DNA from: Acetilactobacillus jinshanensis_A
GTDB lineage: Bacteria > Bacillota > Bacilli > Lactobacillales > Lactobacillaceae
Direction of reading: 5' to 3'
DNA length: 64,000 bases
Assembly (NCBI GenBank): GCA_043289735.1
Contig: CP171343.1
Coordinates: 620,001 to 684,000, forward strand
How positions within the stretch are numbered: the stretch's first letter is position 1; each line of letters starts with the position of its first letter. Of this stretch, positions 1-9,181 are shown piece after piece. Under the pieces are notes generated by a model, which worked only from the letters and a program-made list of their open reading frames with translations, was not told the origin of the DNA and searched no databases. The translations under genes were made by a program, and so were the position numbers.

Positions 1-731
1 ATACTTGAGTATACCGTTGTGATTTAGGCACTTGCTCGGTACTGAATCTAACTCCGCGTAAGTCTTCAAGCACAAAAGTAGTTCGTTTCCCATAGTGACT
101 GACGAGTGCCTTACTAATCTGATGATTAACATCAGACATCCAACGGTTCTCTCGTCCAGATAATTCTTTCAGTTTACGTTTAGAAGCTTTGGTACCCTTA
201 TTCTGTAAAATGGCTCGTTGCTTCAAGAAATGCATCCGTTTACGTCTAGCATGCAAGCCTTTAAAACTCACAGAATGCTTATGATTATCATAAGTATAAG
301 CGATAAATCGCAGTCCTCTATCAATACCTACGGTATTTTGGGTCTGCTTATGATAATCAAAATCAGCTTTATTCACAGTACAACTAATGTAGAAATACCA
401 CTTGCCACTTCTATGAAGTATCTTAGAAGTACCTAGCTTATGCTTAATATCAAAATATTTCTTAAAATATTCGGGAATATAGAGTCAGGCTCCAGTCACG
501 CCCAGCAAGTAAGTCGACCTGAGGTCGACGGAAGTGAATTGGATGCCAAATCCAGTGAACATCTTTATAACAGTGATGCCACTGTTTAGTGTGGTAACGG
601 GCTAGAACAGTTTTTGGAACTGATTCAGCTAACTGTGATTTCAGGCCATACTTAATGCTTAAAGTAAAATTCTGATACATCATCACAGGCTTTGAAAGGA
701 AGTGAAGAGCGAAATCTACGCAATTCCTCAC
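1..731 (-). pseudogene. tnpB: IS200/IS605-family TnpB (RNA-guided nuclease), broken and cut by window edge
   Basis: Reading leftwards, the translation contains the RuvC-like first motif GIDRGL (about 318-335), the lactobacillar block SGRENRWM...VNHQISK (about 130-180) and the glutamate motif LEDLRGVR (about 55-80). These are hallmarks of TnpB, the transposon-encoded nuclease guided by an RNA from the element's right end. The N-terminal part (YGLKSQLAESVPKTVLARYH, about 590-650) is in another frame. The frame breaks near 475-485, and a stretch of the normal wedge/REC region is missing there. About 30 N-terminal residues are also absent. The C-terminal zinc finger and the guide-RNA region lie before base 1. 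No TnpA is seen. It is a degenerate insertion-sequence remnant. Confidence 0.85.
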
Positions 732-766
732 GGCAATGAATTACCGTGTACCCTTGCGGATTTCGC
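709..766. repeat. Nested imperfect hairpin beside the tnpB remnant
   Basis: An outer pair GCGAAATC (709-716) / GATTTCGC (759-766) encloses an inner pair CACGG (729-733) / CCGTG (744-748). Subterminal hairpins of this kind mark the ends of IS200/IS605 elements. The position just upstream of the truncated tnpB fits a left end, but a cleavage site was not identified. Confidence 0.35.
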
Positions 767-788
767 TAGATTAGATGGAATTACTTTG

Positions 789-807
789 TACTTATTACTA
801 ATAAGTA
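789..807. promoter_or_regulatory. Perfect dyad, possible operator for the oxidoreductase gene
   Basis: TACTTATTA-C-TAATAAGTA is a perfect 9-bp dyad around one central base, 45 bases before the start codon at 853. Position and symmetry suit a dimeric repressor. It has no T-run, so it is not a terminator. The regulator is unknown. Confidence 0.35.
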
Positions 808-852
808 GTAATCTTAAATAAACAATCGTTTTTTAAAGAGGGCGTTCATGTA

Positions 853-2211
853 ATGAGTAAAAAATATGATTATGACGTAATTTATATCGGCGCCGGCGTC
901 GGTTCCGTTAACGGCGCCGTTCCGTTAGCTAATCGTGGCTATCGGGTCGCAATCGTGGAATCGCAAGCCATCGGCGGAACTTGCCCGAACTGGGGCTGCA
1001 CCGCTAAATACACTTTGGACGCTCCCGCTCAGTTAGCTTATCGAGCTAATCATTTCTCTCATATTTACGGTGATAATCAGCTTCACGTTGACTGGAAACG
1101 TGATATGGCCCGCAAGCACCGGAACATCGATAGCGGGCCGGCAACCGGCATGAAACACCGGATTAAAGCCGCGGGGATCAAGACCTACATGACCCACGGG
1201 ACGTTAATGGATAATCATACCGTGAAGGTCGATGATCAAAAGATTACCGCTGATAAACTAGTCTTGGTACCCGGTTTGACTCCGCACCATTTGAACGTTC
1301 CGGGAACGGAATTGACTCATGACAGCCGAGATTTCCTGTCGCTAGATAATTTACCGAAACGCATGGTCGTGATCGGGACCGGTTACGTCGGGATCGAATT
1401 GGCGACCATCGCTAACGCCGGTGGTGCCGACGTGACGGTCATGATGCATCATGATCGTCCGTTACGCGGCTTCTACGAACCGTTCGCTGATCAGTTAGTC
1501 AAGAGCCTAGAAAAACGGGGGATGCACTTTGTCAAAAGCGCTAAGGTCGCCGGTTTTAAGAAATCTGGTGACCATTTAATCGTTGAATACGGCGATCATC
1601 AGCAGTTAGCCACCGATTACGTCTTGGACGCCAGCGGCCGGATTCCGAACCTTAAGCATTTAGGCTTGGAAAACACCGACGTCAAGTATAACCGTCACGG
1701 AATTGAAGTTAACGGTTACCTACAGACCAGCGTTCCTAATATTTACGCTACTGGTGACGTGATCGATAGTAAGATCGAAAAACTGTCACCGACCGCCACT
1801 TACGAAACGCGGTACTTGACCCGTTTGTTATCGGGTGAAACTGATCAGCCAATGTCGATGCCGGCGGTACCGACGGCGGTTTATTCTTCACCGCGAATCG
1901 CGAAAGTCGGCGTTGCTGTTGACCAGGCTAAAGCCGGTAACCAAAAGCATCCGGGTAATTTTAAGATCGTCATCAAAGATTTAAGTAATCATATGTGGTA
2001 TAAAGCCACGGGCCAGACGCACGTTGCCGCCCGAGCTTTGATCTTTAACCGCTTTGACCGGTTAGTGGGTGCTGAAGAAATCAGCGGCCGTGCTGATGAC
2101 GCCATCAGTATCTTGGCCATTTTGATTTCGTTACACGCGACCAACGAACAGATTGAACGGATGGTTCGTCTATTCCCGTCGCAGGCCAGTGACTTATTAA
2201 GTGATTTTTAA
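853..2211 (+). CDS. FAD-dependent pyridine nucleotide-disulfide oxidoreductase (glutathione/mercuric reductase family)
   Basis: The 452-residue protein is complete. It starts with a Rossmann FAD motif (IGAGVGSVNGA, residues about 12-22), followed by the redox-active disulfide block GGTCPNWGC (about 42-50). A second nucleotide-binding motif VIGTGYVGIE lies near residue 175, and the FAD-contact block IYATGDV near 295. The C-terminal dimerisation domain is present. Family members use NAD(P)H to reduce a disulfide or other oxidised thiol substrate in the cytosol; the substrate cannot be read from sequence. The active-site spacing CxNxGC is normal, with Pro and Trp as the variable residues. ATG 853 is preceded by AAAGAGGG; the ATG at 848 is followed at once by a stop. 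Two small genes follow closely and may be cotranscribed. Confidence 0.88.
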   Translation: MSKKYDYDVIYIGAGVGSVNGAVPLANRGYRVAIVESQAIGGTCPNWGCTAKYTLDAPAQLAYRANHFSHIYGDNQLHVDWKRDMARKHRNIDSGPATGMKHRIKAAGIKTYMTHGTLMDNHTVKVDDQKITADKLVLVPGLTPHHLNVPGTELTHDSRDFLSLDNLPKRMVVIGTGYVGIELATIANAGGADVTVMMHHDRPLRGFYEPFADQLVKSLEKRGMHFVKSAKVAGFKKSGDHLIVEYGDHQQLATDYVLDASGRIPNLKHLGLENTDVKYNRHGIEVNGYLQTSVPNIYATGDVIDSKIEKLSPTATYETRYLTRLLSGETDQPMSMPAVPTAVYSSPRIAKVGVAVDQAKAGNQKHPGNFKIVIKDLSNHMWYKATGQTHVAARALIFNRFDRLVGAEEISGRADDAISILAILISLHATNEQIERMVRLFPSQASDLLSDF

Positions 2212-2226
2212 ACGGAGGTCTTTAAA

Positions 2227-2487
2227 ATGAAAAATACGCAATCGTTTAACACCCCGAGCGGGATCGAAAAAGTTAAAAAGAATTTTGCCGCTTGTCAGAA
2301 AGCCGTTAAGAATGGTGACCGTGAAGCAGCCGCTAAGTACTATGATGCTGCTTTTCAGGCCACGTATTTATTTCCGCCCTGCAACGTGGTCAGTTCATTA
2401 CGCAATGACTTTAATAATTATCAGTTTAAGAACATCCCGAACGATTTACGGGTTATTGAAGCCGACCGGGATAAGATTAGGTATTAA
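2227..2487 (+). CDS. Hypothetical 86-residue protein
   Basis: The ORF starts 15 bases after the oxidoreductase stop with a good ribosome site (GGAGG at 2214-2218). The product is soluble, helical and Lys/Asn rich with two cysteines, and has no membrane segment. I do not recognise the family. The close spacing suggests an operon with the oxidoreductase and the next gene. It appears intact. Confidence 0.6.
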   Translation: MKNTQSFNTPSGIEKVKKNFAACQKAVKNGDREAAAKYYDAAFQATYLFPPCNVVSSLRNDFNNYQFKNIPNDLRVIEADRDKIRY

Positions 2488-2509
2488 TCCAGTTAAAGGA
2501 TGAATTAAA

Positions 2510-2842
2510 TTGATAGATACGCAGACTTTATTTAACGAATTAGCACGCATCATGCACGATAAACCCGAAGATTTTTACTGCCGGATCAGTTTAGACCGGT
2601 ATTTCGAGCCCAATCGGGATCAGGATTTAGACTGGACCTGGAAAGGTATCGTGGGTCACAAGTATGATAATCGTTTTTACGTGACTTTGACGAGCTTCGG
2701 CGTTACCAACGCCTCGTCGTTGTTAAGCAGCGACTTCAGTGAGCTAACGAAGCGGCACGCTTATCAGTTGCTAAATTCCTACGCTAATTACTTGTCAACG
2801 ATCTACGATAAAGTCGTTGCCAGGATGAATCAGAATAAATAG
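2510..2842 (+). CDS. Hypothetical 110-residue protein, TTG start
   Basis: A TTG start at 2510 is placed by AAAGGA at about 2495-2500, and no ATG in this frame gives a better fit. The product is acidic and aromatic-rich with no signal peptide or membrane segment. The family is not recognised. It lies 22 bases after the preceding small gene and 23 bases before the flavodoxin-like gene, so the run from 853 to 3294 probably forms one transcription unit. Confidence 0.6.
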   Translation: MIDTQTLFNELARIMHDKPEDFYCRISLDRYFEPNRDQDLDWTWKGIVGHKYDNRFYVTLTSFGVTNASSLLSSDFSELTKRHAYQLLNSYANYLSTIYDKVVARMNQNK

Positions 2843-2865
2843 TTAAATTTGGGAAGGTTAATTTA

Positions 2866-3294
2866 ATGAAAATATTATTTATTAACGCTAGTCTGCACCG
2901 GCACGGCCACGTTGCTAAATTAGCAAAAGCTTTGATAGGTCGAACGCCGGATTTGACGTTTAATTTGATTGATCAAAATATTAAGCAGATCGGTCAAAGG
3001 GGTAGCCAAAATGATGATTTTGCTAAAATTGGTCAGGCGGTTAAAAAAGCTGACGTTATGGTTTTCGGCACGCCGGTTTATTGCCTAGATATGTCGGGCT
3101 ATCTGAAGACCTTTATTGACCGAATGAGTGACATTTTGGTCAATCATCGGCCGAACCCGTTTCAAGGTAAAACGATTGATTTAGTGGTTAGCTACGAGGT
3201 TAATCCGGAAGCGGTTAAGCATATCGATACTGTCGTCGAGACCGAGTGCCATGATATGCACATTAATTACGGTGGCGTGGTTAGTAGAAGCTAA
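2866..3294 (+). CDS. Flavodoxin-fold NAD(P)H-dependent FMN reductase family protein
   Basis: The start MKILFINASLHRHGH is the phosphate-binding loop of the NADPH-dependent FMN reductase/flavodoxin_2 family. VFGTPVYCLDMSGYLKTFIDR (about 65-85) is the second flavin-binding loop, normally G(S/T)PvY..d.sg.lK.fiDR. The protein probably carries out flavin-dependent reduction of quinones or similar compounds. At 142 residues it is shorter than the usual 170-190, so the last strand and helix may be lost. The stop codon overlaps, on the opposite strand, the stop of the converging permease (TAA 3292-3294 against TAG on 3291-3293). The abrupt end may be the edge of an old rearrangement. Confidence 0.75.
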   Translation: MKILFINASLHRHGHVAKLAKALIGRTPDLTFNLIDQNIKQIGQRGSQNDDFAKIGQAVKKADVMVFGTPVYCLDMSGYLKTFIDRMSDILVNHRPNPFQGKTIDLVVSYEVNPEAVKHIDTVVETECHDMHINYGGVVSRS

Positions 3295-4623
3295 ACAAGA
3301 TCACGGTAATACTGAAAGTAAATAATCGTCATCAACACTAAGAAAGCAAAACCTATCGCTAACGGAATTTGGGTGGTTGGATTTAAGGCCATGAAGAAAA
3401 GCGTTAAACCAGGAATAATAAAGGCGAAATAATTACTATACGGTGATAACGGCATCTTGAACGGGTGATTTTGACTGGCTGATCAGAATGACGAACCACG
3501 GCACCATGCCCGGCAGGACGCTGGAGCTGTAGACCATCACGAAGATTTTGCTGCCGTCTTTAAAGAATAACGGTAAAATCACGTTTAGAATGACGCCGAT
3601 GAAGATACCGATTGAAACGGCAATGACCGCAATGTACGGAACGCCGTTTAGAAAAGCTCGTGGTAATTCGTGCTGCTTGGCAAGGGTATACGTCATTCGG
3701 CTGGTACTGTAGATTCCAGAATTGCAACCGGATAGGGCAGCCGTTAAAATAACAAAATTAATAACACCGGCTGCGATACTAATGCCAAGTTTGGAAAAAG
3801 TTTCTACGAACGGCGAACCTAATATCATTAAGCGGTTCCATGGATAAATGCTGATGATAACGAAGATAGAACCGATATAAAAAATTAAGATTCGCCAAAC
3901 GGTTGATTGAGTGGCCTTGATAATGGAATGCTGGGGATTCTTAGCTTCACCGGCAGTAATGCCGATAAATTCAACGATTCCTTGGTAGGAAGCTAATACG
4001 ATCGAGAAAGCAAAGAAGAACCCCTTTAGGCCGCCGGTAAAGAAACCGTGCTTCCATAGATTGCTGATACCGATGGGGTGCATTCCGTTACCGAAGCCGA
4101 AAATAATCATGCCCAAACCTGCGATTATCATTAGGATGATGGTAATCACTTTAATTAAAGAAAACCAATACTCAAAACTCCCGTATGATTTGACGGAAAT
4201 TAAATTAATACTACCTAGGAAAAGAATTGCGATCGTACCGGGAATCCATCCGGGAAGATGAGGCCACCAAAAATGACAATAGGTGCCAATGGCAATAACT
4301 TCACTCATTCCGATCATGACCCATTCAAAGATGTTGCTCCAGGCCGTGAGGTAACCGAAGACCGGGTGAATGTATTGACTAGCGAATTCAGCGAACGATC
4401 CGGTAACGGGGTGAACGTAAAGCATTTCACCCAACGCTCGCATAATTAAATACAGAATTCCGCCCGCGATTGCGTAATCGATTAAGACGGAAGGGCCGGT
4501 CCAGTCAATGGTTGACGAGGACCCCATAAATAAACCAACGCCGATCGCACCGCCTAGCGCGATCATCTGCATCTTTCTTAAATTTTGAATCTGATCAGGC
4601 TTGATTTGTATAATTAATAACAT
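3291..4623 (-). pseudogene. APC-superfamily amino-acid permease (AAT family), frameshifted near its C-terminus
   Basis: The main frame (4623 to 3436) encodes 395 residues with about ten membrane segments. It has the AAT signature near its N-terminus (MIALGGAIGVGLFMGSSS) and the conserved EFIGITAGEA block. Near 3455-3460 the frame breaks. The missing C-terminus (HPFKMPLSPYSNYF onwards, two more membrane segments) continues in another frame to a stop at 3291-3293. A single indel therefore inactivates an otherwise full-length proton-coupled amino-acid symporter. EFIG is preceded by an extra Val compared with the paralogue at 20.8-22.0 kb. The substrate is unknown; GABA-, lysine- and aromatic-type carriers share this fold. 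Confidence 0.85.
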
Positions 4624-4719
4624 ATTGATATATTTTATAAATTAATTTATTTTTTTAAGATAAGATTTCTATATAATCCTACTTTAGATAAATTAAATTT
4701 AAGAAATTTGCTGAAAAGA

Positions 4720-4872
4720 GGTGAAGCGATCGTTAAGGACGTCATCCCGCACGTCGAACCCGACTTGTTAGTTATTGGTTCACAAGCTAAAAAAGGGCTT
4801 GCTCGTCATTTTGGTAGCCAAGCTGCCTACATGGCAAAGTATGCTCCCATTTCAGTAATGGTCATTCGCTAA
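4720..4872 (+). pseudogene. Universal stress protein remnant (C-terminal third)
   Basis: The frame reads DLLVIGSQAKKGLARHFGS..A..MAKYAPISVMVIR then a stop. This is the nucleotide-binding C-terminal end of the UspA family (usual pattern vvGsrgrsgl.r.llGSva..v...a.cpVlvvr). About 100 N-terminal residues and any start are missing. It lies just upstream of the convergent hypothetical gene and is not functional as it stands. Confidence 0.65.
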
Positions 4873-4922
4873 ATTAAATTATAAATTAATCATAAAAATG
4901 CTTTTGAATATTACCAGTATTA

Positions 4923-5325
4923 TTAGTGAATGTCTTTAATGTCTCGTTTGGCATTAACGATGGCATCCCGCGGATAACCTAAATTATCATAACTGAAGTG
5001 ATGACTATCAGCTTCCACCGCTTTAACGGGATAATAGCCGTGATTGCCATACAACTTATTAATCAGATAATTGCTTTAGGTTATAAATGAAACCTAATTT
5101 AAAATGGGGTGTTCCAACTCGTTCTAGATTGCCGCGACCTTGATATACTTTCGGGAATAAACCGATCTTAAAGGATTTATTGTTTTTACTAACGATCATG
5201 TAGCCTTCTTGACCGGCCTTATCCCACTTGACAGCTTTAATATAAGCATCCGTTAAATCAATTTTAGAAAAATAAGGTGAAGTATAGTAAACAGCTTGTT
5301 GACCGACGTTATCTAATTTAATCAT
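4923..5325 (-). pseudogene. Hypothetical protein, split by one frameshift
   Basis: The first frame (5325 to about 5065) starts MIKLDNVGQQAVYYTSP. After NLKQ it breaks, and a second frame continues NYLINKLYGNHGYYPVK and ends IVNAKRDIKDIH at the stop on 4923-4925. Both halves have the same codon style and no gap lies between them, so one indel near 5065 explains the split. The intact form would be about 133 residues, soluble and basic. The family is not recognised. Confidence 0.5.
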
Positions 5326-5410
5326 TTGAAAGACGGACTTCCTTCCTGACTTTCTAGCTAATCAACACTCCTTCTAACTTCATAACTATTATACCATTGT
5401 TTAGGACCAG

Positions 5411-5566
5411 ATAAGGGCTAAGAAACAAGCCTATCCAAAATTTCAATTAAAAATGGAAAAATATCAGTTGCTTTTAAATAAAGCAGCCACTAACAGTAAC
5501 ATGAAGGTCGTCGGCAAATACAACGTCTTGATCAACAAACTATGGGCAAAGCATTATAAAGAATGA
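5411..5566 (+). other. Possible coding remnant without start
   Basis: An open frame without a credible start encodes a Lys/Gln-rich helical stretch containing AYPKFQLKMEKYQLLLNKA and ending WAKHYKE. Composition and codon use are gene-like. No family is recognised and there is no ribosome site. It is probably the tail of a lost gene. Confidence 0.25.
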
Positions 5567-5698
5567 CATCTATAATAAAACGTATTTTTAGTTGATTTGT
5601 ATTATTAATTTAATAAATTTATGTTAGTCCATTTTTATAAAATTAAAAGGGCTACTTTAAGAAGCAGTCTTTTTAAATAAAAAGAAAGAGCCTCACTT

Positions 5699-5917
5699 TT
5701 ACTGACCGGTGATGTAATCAGACTTAGGACTAGCTAAGAACGAAACTAAGTTAGCAACGTCCTGCGGCTTTTCACCACGTTTACATTGGCGTGATGACTA
5801 TACCAGGGCAATAAGCGTTAACCGTGATTTTATCCTGAGCCAGCTCTTTAGCAGCAACCTGAGTACCATACATGGTACCCATGACGTTAATGTCTAAGAC
5901 TTTCTTCATTTGGTCAT
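5699..5917 (-). pseudogene. Short-chain dehydrogenase/reductase remnant (acetoin/diacetyl reductase type)
   Basis: Fragments in more than one frame read LDINVMGTMYGTQVAAKEL, then KITVNAYCPGIVITPM (the typical vNayCPGiv.TpM after the catalytic helix), then EKPQDVANLVSFLASPKSDYITGQ. They match the C-terminal half of an NAD-dependent SDR such as acetoin reductase. The Rossmann N-terminus is missing, and the segment carrying the catalytic Tyr-x3-Lys is deleted between the first two blocks. A start with a good ribosome site (about 5917) is followed after three codons by a stop. Confidence 0.7.
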
Positions 5918-5943
5918 GTTAGAATTCCTTCCTATTAAATTTA

Positions 5944-6525
5944 TTATTTTTCGTTTTCAATCTTCATCCAGTAAAGAATGGCGAGGTTAGTCTTCATGTC
6001 GCGAATCTTACCCGAAGCCATTAACTGTAAAGCTTGCGACATGGTGTAGGGATCAAGCTTCATGTATTCACCTAAATCCCGTGGTAGGTCCTTACTGGCG
6101 GGCTTTAAATCCGTTGCGTAGTAGAAGTAGGTGGCTTCGTCGGTGCAGCCCGGACTTCCGTATAACGGCTTGGGTGTTAATAGCTTTAGCGTCTGGGGAA
6201 CCACCCGCAGTTCTTCGTTCAGTTCACGCATGATGGCGTGATGGGGATGATCCGCATCGCGTGGATCGATCTTACCGGCGGGCGTTTCTAGCGTAAAGGC
6301 GTTAACTGACTGACGCCACTGCTTTTCCATGATGATCTGCGGTTCACCGTTTTTAGGGGTGATCACGATTCCGGCCACGTCGGGAGCGTGTAAAATCGTG
6401 TCCCGTCCGGCCGTTTTATCGGTATACGGGATCTTGACCGTTTCGTGCTTTAACTTCATGAACGAATTGATCTTTTTAACGGTTCCGGGCTTAATAGCTC
6501 GTTCGGGCTGTAATGCTCTACTCAT
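5944..6525 (-). CDS. NUDIX hydrolase, probable ADP-ribose pyrophosphatase
   Basis: This intact 193-residue protein has the NUDIX fold core. ETPAGKIDPRDADHPHHAIMRELNEEL contains the REUxEE part of the NUDIX box (RELNEE), and YGSPGCTDEATYFYYA matches the SPG...E loop of ADP-ribose pyrophosphatases. The box is atypical: the normal G-x5-E spacing is disturbed and the Gly after EE is Leu-Arg. It should cleave ADP-ribose or a related nucleoside diphosphate to AMP plus a phosphosugar in the cytosol. ATG at 6523-6525 follows AAAGGACG. It lies 15 bases after the gene at 6541-6906 and is probably cotranscribed with it. Confidence 0.82.
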   Translation of the reverse strand: MSRALQPERAIKPGTVKKINSFMKLKHETVKIPYTDKTAGRDTILHAPDVAGIVITPKNGEPQIIMEKQWRQSVNAFTLETPAGKIDPRDADHPHHAIMRELNEELRVVPQTLKLLTPKPLYGSPGCTDEATYFYYATDLKPASKDLPRDLGEYMKLDPYTMSQALQLMASGKIRDMKTNLAILYWMKIENEK

Positions 6526-6540
6526 GTAATCGTCCTTTCG

Positions 6541-6906
6541 TTATTTCTTGATCCAGGTTACGTATTCATCGGCGCTCTTAACGTGAAAAGTGATGGCCTT
6601 TCCGGTGTCGTACATATGACCGATGGCTTCTGGAGTTAATTTATTCTTTAAGTCTTTAGCTTTGATCATTTCGGCGCCGACTTGCGGTTCCGTGGTAGTT
6701 ACGATCCATTCGTAATCCGGCTGCATCTTATTATTGATTTCTTTTAAGCTGCGGCGGGTCTCCGAAATTCGGTAGGGAATTTTGACGGAGTGATCCTTCT
6801 TTTCGATTTCTTTATCGTGCATATTTTTTAAGGAACCCGTGGTACTTGGCATCTGCGCGATGCGGCGGGCGATTTTACCAGATTGTTGAAAGCCGTTATT
6901 GGCCAT
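6541..6906 (-). CDS. Hypothetical 121-residue protein upstream of the NUDIX gene
   Basis: The ATG at 6904-6906 has AAGGAATGAG just upstream. The product is basic and soluble with no membrane segment. It contains a short stretch HSVKIPYRISETRR that faintly resembles the NUDIX neighbour's ETVKIPYTDKTAGRDT, possibly only by chance. The family is not recognised. The gene is intact and leads a two-gene unit with the NUDIX hydrolase. Confidence 0.6.
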   Translation of the reverse strand: MANNGFQQSGKIARRIAQMPSTTGSLKNMHDKEIEKKDHSVKIPYRISETRRSLKEINNKMQPDYEWIVTTTEPQVGAEMIKAKDLKNKLTPEAIGHMYDTGKAITFHVKSADEYVTWIKK

Positions 6907-7050
6907 AAATTCTCATTCCTTCGTTAACTTAGGTATCTATGCCATTATTCTAATACGAAATTGATAATAATTTATAATTTTAGTCGTTAACGAATTAATA
7001 AAACGAAATATATATTAAATTATGCTTTATTAATATCTTTTTAGAGTAAC

Positions 7051-7056
7051 TATAAT
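7051..7056 (+). promoter_or_regulatory. -10 element upstream of the (p)ppGpp synthetase gene
   Basis: TATAAT lies 35 bases before the start region, in an AT-rich spacer. No convincing -35 hexamer is seen at the right distance. GGGAGATG at 7079-7086 supplies the ribosome site. Confidence 0.4.
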
Positions 7057-7090
7057 AGTGATAGTAATCTAAAGGTTAGGGAGATGAAAT

Positions 7091-9096
7091 TTGATGACGA
7101 AGCCACGAATCTGGACGTCACAGGACGTGATCAAAGAAGCGCAGACGTATATGAATCCTGATCAGGTGGGTAAAATAAAATTGGCCTATCAAGTCGCTAA
7201 ACGGGCCCACCGAGGCCAGTACCGTAAATCGGGTGATAAATACATTTCACACCCGACGCAGGTGGCCGCGATTCTGGCTGAATTGAAGATGGATGAAGAA
7301 ACGGTCTGTTCCGGTTTTCTGCATGACGTGGTCCAAGATACCCCGGTCAAGCTAAAGCAGGTCAAAGCCCAGTTCGGTGGAACCATCGCTTTGATCGTGG
7401 CGGGAGTCACGAAGTTGGATACAATCAAGTATCATCCCCGGAAAAATAAGAAACTGATGATTAATTTCCGTCGGCTTTTATTGGCGATTTGTCCTGATAT
7501 TCGGTCGATGATTGTTAAGTTGGCCGACCGTTTACATAATATGGAGACCCTCCGTTATTTACCGGAGGCTAAACGAAGAAGTTCTTCACGGGAGACCTTC
7601 GACGTTTACGCACCTTTAGCAGATCGACTGGGGATCGGGGCCATTAAGTGGCGACTTCAGGATCTATGCCTGAAGTATCTGAAGCCAAAAGCTTACCATT
7701 CGATCGCCAACCGTCTGAGTTTTAAACAGACCCAGCGTAATCAGTACATTGATTCTGCGATCAAACAGGTTCAAGGTTTCGTCAAGGATCTTCATCTCCA
7801 CGATCCGTTATTGTACGGCCGACCGAAGCATATTTACTCGATTTATCATAAGATGACGATTCGGCATAAGTCGTTTGACCAGATTTACGATTTCTTGGCC
7901 ATGCGGGTCATCGTGGACACCGTTAGTCAGTGCTACGCCGTCTTGAGCGCAATCGAAACCCACTGGCTGCCGATGCCGGGACGTTTTAAGGATTACATCG
8001 CTAATCCGAAGCCCAACGGTTACCGTTCGTTACACATTACCGTCATGGGGCCCCGTAAACGGCCGTTCGAAATTCAGATTCGAACCCGCAAGATGCACCA
8101 GATCGCTGAATACGGGGTTGCTGCCCACTGGGCTTATAAAGCCGGAATTAAAGGCAAGGTTAAATCGAATAACAATAATTCCCAATTGAACTGGTTCAAG
8201 CGGATGATTGCCGTTCAGGAAAGCAAGGCCGACCAACCGGTTTATAACCTGAAGAGTGACCTCTTTAGCAACCGGGTTTACATCTTTACCCCGAACGGTG
8301 ACGTTCTGGAGTTACCGAAGGGCGCCGGTCCGTTAGACGTGGCTTACCAGATTCATACCGAAGTCGGTAATCACGCCATGGGCGCTAAAGTTAACGGTCA
8401 GATGGTTCCGCTGGATACGCCTTTAAAGAATGGTGACGTGGTCGCCATTATGACGTCTACTCGGGCGACCCCCAGCCGGGACTGGTTCAACATTATTAAG
8501 AGTCGGGAGGCCCGGCGAAAGATTCGCCGCTACTTTAGGCAGCACGATCACGACGCCGACGTTTCGAAAGGGCGCAACATAAAAAGGTGGTTCTATCACA
8601 GAAGCCGCATCGAATGGATCCGGTCGATACCGCCAAGAAATCCTTTCAGGGCATTGTTATCGGCGGTATCAACAACGTTCTGGTTCGATTGAGCCACTGC
8701 TGTTATCCGGTTCCCGGTGACCAGATCGTGGGCTACATTACCCACGGAAACGGGATCTCGATTCACCGCAGGAACTGTCCGCACATCGCTGACGAAAAAT
8801 CTCGGCAGCGGTTAGTTATCGCTCACTGGTCCGATAGTCAGCAGACCAAGACCTACTACGCTACCAAGCTAGCTATTAACGCATACGACCGGGGCGACTT
8901 ACTAAAGGACGTTATTCAGGTCGGTAATGAACGCGCCGGTCAGATCATTTCGTTCTCCGGTGGTTACGCCACCCATACCGACGTGACGATGCACCTAAAG
9001 GTTGAAGTTCATAACCTAAAGCAGCTCGATGACCTGATGAACGGTCTGCAGAGCATCAGTAACGTTCGGTCCGTTACCCGTGAATTAGGCAATTAA
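7091..9096 (+). pseudogene. rel: Bifunctional (p)ppGpp synthetase/hydrolase RelA/SpoT (Rel), internally deleted and frameshifted
   Basis: The first frame (7091 to about 8580) carries the HD hydrolase domain (YISHP; LHDVVQDT at residues 77-84; KLADRLHNM). It is followed by the synthetase domain (GRFKDYIANPKPNGYRSLH with the bifunctional RxKD motif, and EIQIRT) and the TGS domain (RVYIFTPNGDV). The second frame (8587-9096) carries the zinc-finger region SHCCYPVPGDQIVGYITHG and the ACT domain. The helical linker of roughly 100 residues expected between RRYFRQHDHDADV and GVVIQG-like sequence is missing at about 8570-8640, together with a frameshift. The hydrolase motif HDxxED reads HDVVQD. The synthetase half is intact, so a truncated product could still make alarmone. 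A terminator follows. Confidence 0.88.
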
Positions 9097-9129
9097 TTAG
9101 AAATTAAATGAATAATAGTAAAAGAAAAA

Positions 9130-9165
9130 GGTTCTGAATCTATAAAATTCGGAACCATTTTTTTT
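9130..9165 (+). terminator. Rho-independent terminator after rel
   Basis: GGTTCTGAAT - short loop - ATTCGGAACC (9130-9156) is followed by eight T residues. It closes the rel transcript and also separates it from the convergent dipeptidase gene. Confidence 0.85.
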
Positions 9166-9181
9166 AGCAGTAATTTTAGAT

